10,904 bases of DNA, taken from positions 1-10,904 of the forward strand of contig JAFLRW010000052.1 of the NCBI GenBank assembly GCA_022511285.1, in the 5' to 3' direction. This stretch comes from Duncaniella sp. (GTDB lineage Bacteria; Bacteroidota; Bacteroidia; Bacteroidales; Muribaculaceae). This document shows, in pieces, positions 1-6,392 of the stretch. The translations under genes were made by a program, and so were the position numbers. Each line of letters starts with the position of its first letter. Position 1 is the stretch's first letter. The notes beneath the pieces were generated by a model. It searched no databases, was not told the origin of the DNA, and saw nothing but the letters and a program-made list of their open reading frames with translations.

Positions 1-1785
1 CGTAAAGTGAAGATTTCGTTCTACGCCATTGATGAAGCGCACTGTATATCGGAATGGGGGCATGACTTCCGCCCGGAGTACAGAAACATTCGTCCTATCA
101 TCAACGTCATCAACGTCCGCCCGGTCATTGCCCTTACGGCAACAGCCACTCCAAAGGTGCAACACGACATCCAAAAAAACCTCGGGATGGTGGATGCCGT
201 TGTCTTCAAGTCATCGTTCAACCGCGAAAACCTCTACTACGAGATTCGCCCCAAGACGAATAACACCGACAAGGAGATTATCAAGTTCATCCGCAATCAT
301 CCCGGAAAGTCGGGCATCATCTATTGTCTGAGCAGAAAGAGTGTGGAGGAACTGGCTGAACTCCTCGCGGTCAACGGCATAAAGGCTCTCCCCTATCACG
401 CCGGTATGGACCCCGCCACTCGTAGTGCCAACCAAGATTCATTCCTGCTTGAAAAAGTTGACGTTATTGTGGCAACGATTGCTTTCGGCATGGGCATTGA
501 CAAGCCTGACGTAAGATTCGTGATTCACTACGACATCCCCAAGTCGCTCGAAGGATATTATCAGGAAACAGGTCGTGCCGGGCGCGACGGTGGCGAAGGG
601 CTCTGTGTGGCATACTATTCGCTCAAGGACCTGCAAAAGATGGAAAAGTTCATGCAAGGCAAACCGGTGGCCGAGCAGGAAATTGGACGTCAACTCTTAC
701 AAGAAACTCAAGGCTATGCCGAGTCAAGCTCGTGCAGACGCCGCTCTCTCCTCTTCTATTTTGGTGAACAATATGATGTAGAGAATTGTCAAAATTGTGA
801 TAATTGTCTCAATCCCAAGAATAAAGTGGAAGCAAAAGATGACTTGTGTGCGGTTATTGAAACCGTCATAGCACTTAAAGAGAAATTCAAAGCAGACCAT
901 ATCTCAGATGTGCTGCTCGGGCATCTAAGCCCTAATGTCCGCTCTTATGGACACGACGAACTCGAAGTGTTCGGCTGCGAAAAGGGAGTGGACGAACGCC
1001 TTATATCTGCGGTCATACGCCAGGCTATTCAATCCGGCTATTTAGACCGAGATATTGAAAACTACGGCCTTCTCAAAGCCACTCGCAAGGGTAAGGATTT
1101 CTTGGCGAATCCCACATCCTTTAAAGTGGTGGAAGATATTGAACCCTCTGAGGACTCTGAGCCCGACTTGGTCAAAAATGCATCATCGGGTGCTGCCGAC
1201 CCTGAGCTGTTCAGCATCCTGAAAGACCTTCGCAAGAAAGTGGCCAAACAACTTGGACTACCCCCATACGTCATATTCCAGGACCCCTCGCTCGAGGCTA
1301 TGGCAACTACATATCCCGTTTCTATCGACGAGCTGCAAAACATTCCCGGAGTCGGACAGGGTAAGGCCAAACGTTATGGCGAGGATTTTGTGCGTGTGAT
1401 TCGCCGACACGTTGAGGATAATGAAATTGACCGCCCCGAGGATATGAAGGTGCGCATTATCCCCGACAAAAATTCCACCAAGCAGTTTATCATCAAGCTC
1501 ATTGACCGAAAGATTCCTCTTCCGGAAATTGCAAAGGCTAAGGGGCTTGAGTTCTCCGAACTGCTCGACGATATTGAAGGAATTGTCTACTCCGGCACAA
1601 AACTCAACTTCGATTATTATATCGACGAGATTATTGACGAGGACTCTCAGGAGGAGCTATTTGACTTCTTCAGAGAAAACGAGACCGACGACCTCAATCG
1701 TGCCTACAAGGAGCTGGGCTCTGAGTTCTCCGAAGATGAAATTAGATTGGCCCACATCAAGTTTCTCTCCGAAATGGGTAATTAA
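1..1785 (+). CDS. recQ: ATP-dependent DNA helicase RecQ, 5'-truncated by window edge
   Basis: RecQ is a superfamily 2, 3'-5' DNA helicase acting in recombination and repair. The frame is open from base 1, so the N-terminal part (Walker A, roughly 130 residues by comparison with E. coli RecQ) lies outside the window; the GTG at 7 is not a real start. Seen in order: the DEAH box at 31-42 followed by the CISEWGHDFRPEY aromatic-rich loop; the second RecA lobe with AFGMGIDKPDVR (about 481-516) and QETGRAGRDG (562-591); zinc-binding cysteine codons at 733, 787, 796 and 805, matching the RecQ spacing; an RQC winged-helix region (about 840-1110); and an HRDC domain (about 1198-1410) containing IPGVGQGKAKRYG. 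About 120 further residues after HRDC resemble the helix-turn-helix extension common in Bacteroidetes RecQ, which explains the length beyond the E. coli protein. Stop is TAA at 1783. ftsE starts 11 nt downstream, suggesting co-transcription. Confidence 0.97.
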   Translation, partial: RKVKISFYAIDEAHCISEWGHDFRPEYRNIRPIINVINVRPVIALTATATPKVQHDIQKNLGMVDAVVFKSSFNRENLYYEIRPKTNNTDKEIIKFIRNHPGKSGIIYCLSRKSVEELAELLAVNGIKALPYHAGMDPATRSANQDSFLLEKVDVIVATIAFGMGIDKPDVRFVIHYDIPKSLEGYYQETGRAGRDGGEGLCVAYYSLKDLQKMEKFMQGKPVAEQEIGRQLLQETQGYAESSSCRRRSLLFYFGEQYDVENCQNCDNCLNPKNKVEAKDDLCAVIETVIALKEKFKADHISDVLLGHLSPNVRSYGHDELEVFGCEKGVDERLISAVIRQAIQSGYLDRDIENYGLLKATRKGKDFLANPTSFKVVEDIEPSEDSEPDLVKNASSGAADPELFSILKDLRKKVAKQLGLPPYVIFQDPSLEAMATTYPVSIDELQNIPGVGQGKAKRYGEDFVRVIRRHVEDNEIDRPEDMKVRIIPDKNSTKQFIIKLIDRKIPLPEIAKAKGLEFSELLDDIEGIVYSGTKLNFDYYIDEIIDEDSQEELFDFFRENETDDLNRAYKELGSEFSEDEIRLAHIKFLSEMGN

Positions 1786-1796
1786 TAATCGCATAA

Positions 1797-2462
1797 ATGG
1801 AACACGTCATAGACTATCGTAAGGTGCAGATCAATCGCGGCTCTCTCATCACTCTGAGGGATGCTTCGCTGTCTGTTGCGCCGGGTGAGTTTGTCTACAT
1901 CATCGGTAAGGTAGGGAGTGGAAAGTCAAGCCTTCTCAAGTCTATCTATGCCGATATCCCCGTAGAGTCCGGCTCGGCCCGCGTGCTTGAATATGATCTT
2001 ATGTCACTGCGCCGCAAGCAGATTCCTTACCTCCGAAGAAAAATCGGGATAGTCTTTCAAGACTTCCGTTTGCTCTCTGACCGCACCGTCAGAGATAATC
2101 TCCTCTTTGTGCTGCGCGCCACAGGGTGGAAAGACAAGGCGGCCATTGACAGACGTATTGACGAAGTGCTTGACGATGTCGGTATGCTCAACAAGCACTA
2201 CAAGCGCCCTCACGAGCTCTCCGGAGGCGAACAGCAACGCCTCGTCATAGCCCGCGCCCTCCTCAATCATCCGCAGATTATTCTGGCCGATGAGCCTACG
2301 GGCAATCTCGACCCGGCCACCGGTGAGTCTATTGTGTGGCGCCTTCACGAAGTGGCCCGCAAAGGCACTGCCGTCCTTATGGCCACTCACAATATGGGCC
2401 TCGTCGAGCAGTTCCCGGCTCGAGTGGTCACCTGCGATTCTCATACGCTGATACACTCATAA
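1797..2462 (+). CDS. ftsE: Cell-division ABC ATPase FtsE
   Basis: This is a 221-residue ATP-binding cassette protein with no membrane segments. Walker A is GKVGSGKSS (residues 37-45), the Q-loop is VFQD (Q88), the signature is LSGGEQQR (141-148), Walker B plus D-loop is IILADEPTGNLD (161-172), and the switch histidine is H198 in MATHN. All nucleotide-binding elements are intact. The length, the GKVGSGKSS form of Walker A and the FQDFRLLSDRTVRDNL segment fit Bacteroidetes FtsE. In known systems FtsE pairs with the membrane protein FtsX at the division site and controls peptidoglycan hydrolases. No ftsX is adjacent: recQ precedes by 11 nt and argS follows by 36 nt. The ATG at 1797 has an A-rich upstream stretch and no Shine-Dalgarno site. 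A LolD- or MacB-type export ATPase is the main alternative, less likely because no permease lies beside it. Confidence 0.88.
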   Translation: MEHVIDYRKVQINRGSLITLRDASLSVAPGEFVYIIGKVGSGKSSLLKSIYADIPVESGSARVLEYDLMSLRRKQIPYLRRKIGIVFQDFRLLSDRTVRDNLLFVLRATGWKDKAAIDRRIDEVLDDVGMLNKHYKRPHELSGGEQQRLVIARALLNHPQIILADEPTGNLDPATGESIVWRLHEVARKGTAVLMATHNMGLVEQFPARVVTCDSHTLIHS

Positions 2463-2498
2463 TAACAAGATATAACCATAATCCACATAAGCTGATAA

Positions 2499-4286
2499 AT
2501 GTCGATAGATAGCATAATTGCCATCGCGGTTTCAAAGGCCGTCAAAGAGCTCTATGGCGTGGAGACTGCGCCTGAGTCAATCACCCCTCAAGCCACCAGA
2601 AAGGAGTTTGAGGGCAATCTTACAGTTGTAGTTTTCCCCTGGGTAAAGGCAGCCCGCAAGGCGCCCGATGCCGTTGCCGCTGAGATTGGCAACTGGCTTG
2701 TGACTAACGAACAGGCCGTCGAGAAGTTTAATGCCGTCAAAGGCTTTCTGAATATCACGGTCTCACCCCGTTTCTGGAACGGAGTGCTGGCGCATATCGC
2801 CGAGACTCCTGACTTTGGAATAACATCCCCGACAGAGACATCTCCACTTTATATGGTGGAATACTCCTCGCCCAACACTAATAAGCCGCTCCACCTTGGC
2901 CACGTGCGCAACAATCTGCTCGGCTTCTCCCTTGCTGAAATTCTGAAAGCCTGCGGAAACAGGGTGGTGAAAACCAACATTGTAAACGACCGCGGCATCC
3001 ACATCTGCAAATCAATGCTTGCGTGGCAGAAGTGGGGCAATGGAGTCACACCCGAGACGGCCGGGAAAAAGGGCGACCATCTGATTGGCGACTTCTATGT
3101 GCTGTTCGACAAGCATTTCAAACAGGAGGTGAGCAATCTGATGGCTAAAGGCTTGTCAGAGGAGGAGGCTAAAGCAGCATCCCCCCTGATGGCCGAAGCG
3201 CGCGCCATGCTCGTCAAGTGGGAGAACAAGGACCCTGAGGTCAGAGCCCTCTGGGAGACTATGAATAAGTGGGTCTACGACGGATTTGACGTCACCTACC
3301 GCCGCATGGGAGTAGACTTTGATAAAATCTACTATGAGAGCGACACTTATCTCGAAGGAAAAGACAAAGTGCTCGAAGGGCTTGCAGCCGGCAAGATGTA
3401 TCGCCGCGAAGATGGCTCCGTGTGGGCCGATCTCACTCCCGAGGGTCTTGACCACAAACTCCTGCTCCGCAGCGACGGCACTTCGGTCTATATGACTCAA
3501 GACATCGGCACTGCTAAGCTCCGCTTCCAGGACTATCCAATCGACAAGATGATTTATGTGGTGGGCAATGAGCAGAACTATCACTTCCAAGTGCTCTCAA
3601 TCCTTCTTGACCGCCTCGGGTTCAAGTGGGGTAAAGACCTCGTCCACTTCTCCTACGGTATGGTTGAACTCCCCGAAGGTAAAATGAAGTCGCGTGAGGG
3701 AACTGTAGTTGACGCTGACGACCTCATGGACGATATGGTACAGACAGCTCGCGCCGTCTCTGCCGAACTCGGTAAATTAGACGGTCTCTCTGAACAAGAA
3801 GTCACTGCAATCTCTGAGATGGTGGGCCTTGGTGCACTCAAATACTTCCTGCTCAAAGTAGACCCCCGCAAGAATATCACATTCAATCCTAAAGAGAGCA
3901 TAGATTTCAACGGCAACACCGGACCATTCATCCAATACACCTACGCTCGCATCCGCTCTGTGCTCCGCAAGGCAGCAGAGGAACAGCTCAACGAAGTGGA
4001 CTTCAATGACGTTGAGCCCGGCGAACGTGAGATAGCTTTGATACAGGCTCTGTCTGACTTCCCGTCGGTGGTGCAAAATGCCGGAGCCAACTACAGCCCC
4101 GCTCTGATTGCCAACTATGTCTACGACCTTGTCAAGACATACAATCAGTTCTACCACGACTGTTCAATCCTCAAAGAGGAGGACGCCGCCAAGCGTTCGC
4201 TCCGTCTCGAGCTCAGCCGACAGACAGCCAAGGTGGTAAAGACCGGCATGGGGCTTCTCGGCATCGACGTTCCGGAGAGAATGTAA
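2499..4286 (+). CDS. argS: Arginyl-tRNA synthetase
   Basis: This class I aminoacyl-tRNA synthetase charges tRNA-Arg with arginine in the cytoplasm. The 595-residue product matches the usual size of bacterial ArgS. An N-terminal tRNA-contacting domain covers about residues 1-115. The SSPNTNKPLHLGHVRNN segment holds the HIGH-type motif HLGH (132-135). The ATP-binding lysine loop is GKMKSREG (394-401), the ArgS form of KMSKS. The C-terminal DALR anticodon-binding domain begins around NTGPFIQYTYARIRSVLRK (about 469-489) and runs to the end. The start ATG at 2499 follows an A/T-rich 36-nt gap after ftsE. The 67-nt AT-rich gap downstream (4287-4353) shows no terminator hairpin that I can see, so read-through into the next gene is possible. 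The gene appears complete, without frameshift or missing motif. Confidence 0.98.
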   Translation: MSIDSIIAIAVSKAVKELYGVETAPESITPQATRKEFEGNLTVVVFPWVKAARKAPDAVAAEIGNWLVTNEQAVEKFNAVKGFLNITVSPRFWNGVLAHIAETPDFGITSPTETSPLYMVEYSSPNTNKPLHLGHVRNNLLGFSLAEILKACGNRVVKTNIVNDRGIHICKSMLAWQKWGNGVTPETAGKKGDHLIGDFYVLFDKHFKQEVSNLMAKGLSEEEAKAASPLMAEARAMLVKWENKDPEVRALWETMNKWVYDGFDVTYRRMGVDFDKIYYESDTYLEGKDKVLEGLAAGKMYRREDGSVWADLTPEGLDHKLLLRSDGTSVYMTQDIGTAKLRFQDYPIDKMIYVVGNEQNYHFQVLSILLDRLGFKWGKDLVHFSYGMVELPEGKMKSREGTVVDADDLMDDMVQTARAVSAELGKLDGLSEQEVTAISEMVGLGALKYFLLKVDPRKNITFNPKESIDFNGNTGPFIQYTYARIRSVLRKAAEEQLNEVDFNDVEPGEREIALIQALSDFPSVVQNAGANYSPALIANYVYDLVKTYNQFYHDCSILKEEDAAKRSLRLELSRQTAKVVKTGMGLLGIDVPERM

Positions 4287-4353
4287 GTAAACATTTGATG
4301 TATAAATATTGTTGTACTGTAAAGAAATAATAACCATTTAATCTCCACTCGAT

Positions 4354-5088
4354 ATGTATAATCTCGACAAAACTCCCCCTCCATATTACGGCGAGAGCAA
4401 CAATCATTACACCTCAGGCAGCACGTCTGTACAGACAGCCTCGTCGGCTATGCGCCTTGTCTACGTCAAGATGACCATCGGCCTCCTTGTCACAGCTCTC
4501 GTCTCCCTCTTCAGTGCATCGTCCACTGAATATATGAACTTTCTGGCCACTAACTCCTGGTTCTATTGGGGTCTCTTCATTGCGGAAATAGCCATCGTGT
4601 TTTTCCTCTCGGCCCGTGTCACCAAAATGAGTTCTATGGCGGCAACACTCCTCTTCTACCTGTTTGCCACACTTAACGGATTGGCTCTTGCGCCGATATT
4701 CCTCGTCTACACAGCCACCTCGATTGCCAAAACATTCTTCATCTGCTCTGGCACCTTCGGCGCTATGAGCATCTACGGCTATTTCACCACCCGTGACCTA
4801 ACCAAATGGGGCAATTTCCTTTTCTACGCACTCATAGGTCTGATTATCGCATCTGTGGTAAATATCTTCACCCACAGTTCAGGTCTTGACTGGATAATCT
4901 CAATAGCCGGTGTAGTCATTTTCGTCGGTCTTACGGCTTGGGACACCCAGAACGTTAAGCGCATGGCAGAGTATGCCCCCGCCAACATGGTGGGCCACAT
5001 TGCCACCATCGGCGCTCTTAGCCTCTACCTTGACTTCATCAACCTCTTCCTCTATCTGCTCCGTTTCTTCGGAAGTTCCCGCGATTGA
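4354..5088 (+). CDS. Bax inhibitor-1/YccA family integral membrane protein
   Basis: This 244-residue protein has a soluble N-terminal tail (about residues 1-35, rich in Pro, Tyr, Ser and Thr) and then about seven hydrophobic segments, near 39-56, 69-86, 95-115, 118-137, 154-171, 179-195 and 216-238. The family signature is visible late in the protein: FVGLTAWDTQNVKRMA (190-205) and LSLYLDFINLFLYLLRFFG (222-240). Asp197 and Asp227 lie where the structurally studied homologue BsYetJ has its aspartate pair, which gates a pH-sensitive Ca2+ leak. By family knowledge this suggests a channel or regulator in the inner membrane; a role in protease modulation, as for E. coli YccA, is an alternative. 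The substrate is not provable from sequence. It follows argS by 67 nt, and the next gene's ATG is 29 nt after its stop, which suggests an operon. Confidence 0.93.
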   Translation: MYNLDKTPPPYYGESNNHYTSGSTSVQTASSAMRLVYVKMTIGLLVTALVSLFSASSTEYMNFLATNSWFYWGLFIAEIAIVFFLSARVTKMSSMAATLLFYLFATLNGLALAPIFLVYTATSIAKTFFICSGTFGAMSIYGYFTTRDLTKWGNFLFYALIGLIIASVVNIFTHSSGLDWIISIAGVVIFVGLTAWDTQNVKRMAEYAPANMVGHIATIGALSLYLDFINLFLYLLRFFGSSRD

Positions 5089-5117
5089 TTCACACACTAA
5101 TACCCACTATTCCCACT

Positions 5118-6314
5118 ATGGCAAAAGTAGTAATTATAGGAGCCGGCGGCGTTGGCACGGTTGTGGCTCACAAATGTGCTCAACACCCCGAAGTGTTCTC
5201 TGAAATTGTAATTGCATCTCGCACCAAGAAGAAGTGTGAAGCAATCGTCGACGCAATAGGCAAACCACATCTGTCGGCCGACGTTGTGGATGCCGACAGT
5301 GTGCCCCAACTGGTGGAACTGTTCAATCGCCATAAGCCTGCGTTGGTTATCAATGTAGCCCTCCCCTATCAGGACCTCACAATTATGGATGCCTGCCTGA
5401 TTTGCGGAGTAAATTATCTTGACACTGCCAACTATGAGCCTAAAGACGTTGCCCACTTCGAATATTCCTGGCAGTGGGCCTACAAAAAGCGCTTTGAAGA
5501 TGCAGGACTGACTGCAATACTCGGCTGCGGATTTGACCCGGGCGTCTCCGGAGTCTTCACCGCCTATGCAGCAAAACACTATTTCTCCGAGATGGAGTAT
5601 CTCGACATTGTGGACTGCAACGGCGGTGACCACGGTAAGGCCTTCGCAACCAACTTCAACCCCGAAATAAATATCCGCGAAATCACTCAAAACGGCCGGT
5701 TCTATCAAGACGGGCAGTGGGTGACCACCGGACCGCTTGAGATTCACAAGACTCTCACCTATCCCAACATTGGCCAACGCGAAAGCTATCTCCTCTACCA
5801 CGAAGAGCTCGAGAGCCTCGTTAAGAATTACCCCTCCATCAAGCGCGCCCGCTTCTGGATGACATTCGGACAGGAATATCTCACGCATCTCCGTGTTATC
5901 CAAAACATCGGTATGGCCCGCATCGACGAGGTGGACTACAACGGACAGAAGATTGTCCCCCTCCAATTCCTGAAAGCTGTACTCCCCAATCCTCAAGACC
6001 TTGGAGAGAACTATCACGGGGAGACATCTATCGGATGCCGCATCTCGGGCCGCGACAAGGATAACAAGCCTCTATCCTATTATATATGGAACAACTGTTC
6101 CCACGAAGAGGCTTACAAAGAGACCGGTATGCAGGCCGTCAGCTACACCACCGGCGTCCCGGCTATGGTTGGCGCTATGATGTTCCTCACAGGAAAATGG
6201 ACCAAACCCGGAGTGTGGAATGTTGAAGAATTTGACCCCGATCCCTTCCTCTCAGAGTTAGCCAAAAACGGCCTCCCCTGGCAAGAAGCATTCAACATCA
6301 ACCTTGAAGTTTGA
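5118..6314 (+). CDS. Saccharopine dehydrogenase family protein, probable carboxynorspermidine/carboxyspermidine dehydrogenase
   Basis: This is a 398-residue cytoplasmic oxidoreductase. The N-terminus is a Rossmann fold with KVVIIGAGGVGTVVAHK (residues 3-19; glycines 8, 10 and 13), and the second strand ends in ASRTKKK (33-39), whose basic residues favour NADP(H). The segment GCGFDPGVSG (136-145) is typical of the saccharopine dehydrogenase/reductase group. Length and sequence style match the Bacteroidetes enzyme that condenses aspartate semialdehyde with putrescine (or diaminopropane) to carboxyspermidine (or carboxynorspermidine), which a decarboxylase then converts to spermidine (or norspermidine). 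The partner decarboxylase gene is not in this window, so the substrate is inferred. I chose the ATG at 5118, directly before the MAKVVIIGAG strand. A TTG at 5085 is in frame but would add 11 residues unlike the family and overlap the previous gene. A terminator follows 29 nt after the stop. Confidence 0.88.
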   Translation: MAKVVIIGAGGVGTVVAHKCAQHPEVFSEIVIASRTKKKCEAIVDAIGKPHLSADVVDADSVPQLVELFNRHKPALVINVALPYQDLTIMDACLICGVNYLDTANYEPKDVAHFEYSWQWAYKKRFEDAGLTAILGCGFDPGVSGVFTAYAAKHYFSEMEYLDIVDCNGGDHGKAFATNFNPEINIREITQNGRFYQDGQWVTTGPLEIHKTLTYPNIGQRESYLLYHEELESLVKNYPSIKRARFWMTFGQEYLTHLRVIQNIGMARIDEVDYNGQKIVPLQFLKAVLPNPQDLGENYHGETSIGCRISGRDKDNKPLSYYIWNNCSHEEAYKETGMQAVSYTTGVPAMVGAMMFLTGKWTKPGVWNVEEFDPDPFLSELAKNGLPWQEAFNINLEV

Positions 6315-6342
6315 AAATCTACTCCATTGTATTTATAACCTC

Positions 6343-6375
6343 AGGAGCTGCACTTTCACAGTGCAGCCCCTTTTT
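6343..6375 (+). terminator. Rho-independent terminator after the dehydrogenase gene
   Basis: A 12-nt arm at 6343-6354 (AGGAGCTGCACT) pairs with 6360-6371 (AGTGCAGCCCCT) with a single mismatch and a 5-nt loop. It is followed by a T run at 6371-6375. The GC-rich stem and T tract fit an intrinsic terminator for the upstream operon. The next gene's ATG comes only 17 nt after the T run. Confidence 0.87.
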
Positions 6376-6392
6376 CATATTCATCTGATACT

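Noticed and set aside
2004..2456. 150-codon minus-strand open frame within ftsE
   Set aside because: Antisense shadow of a gene with a complete set of ABC ATPase motifs; no domain or start context of its own.
4294..4322. Possible promoter before the BI-1 gene: TTTG at 4294-4297 and TACTGTAA at 4315-4322
   Set aside because: The spacing of 17 nt is short and the second element matches TAnnTTTG poorly; AT-rich gaps produce such matches by chance.
5085..5117. TTG start at 5085 extending the dehydrogenase by 11 residues and overlapping the BI-1 gene
   Set aside because: The added residues (IHTLIPTIPT) do not belong to the family; the ATG at 5118 sits exactly before the Rossmann strand.
5097..6017. 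A 306-codon open frame on the minus strand opposite the dehydrogenase gene
   Set aside because: It lies wholly antisense to a well supported gene, has no recognisable domain, and its openness is explained by the codon bias of the plus-strand gene.
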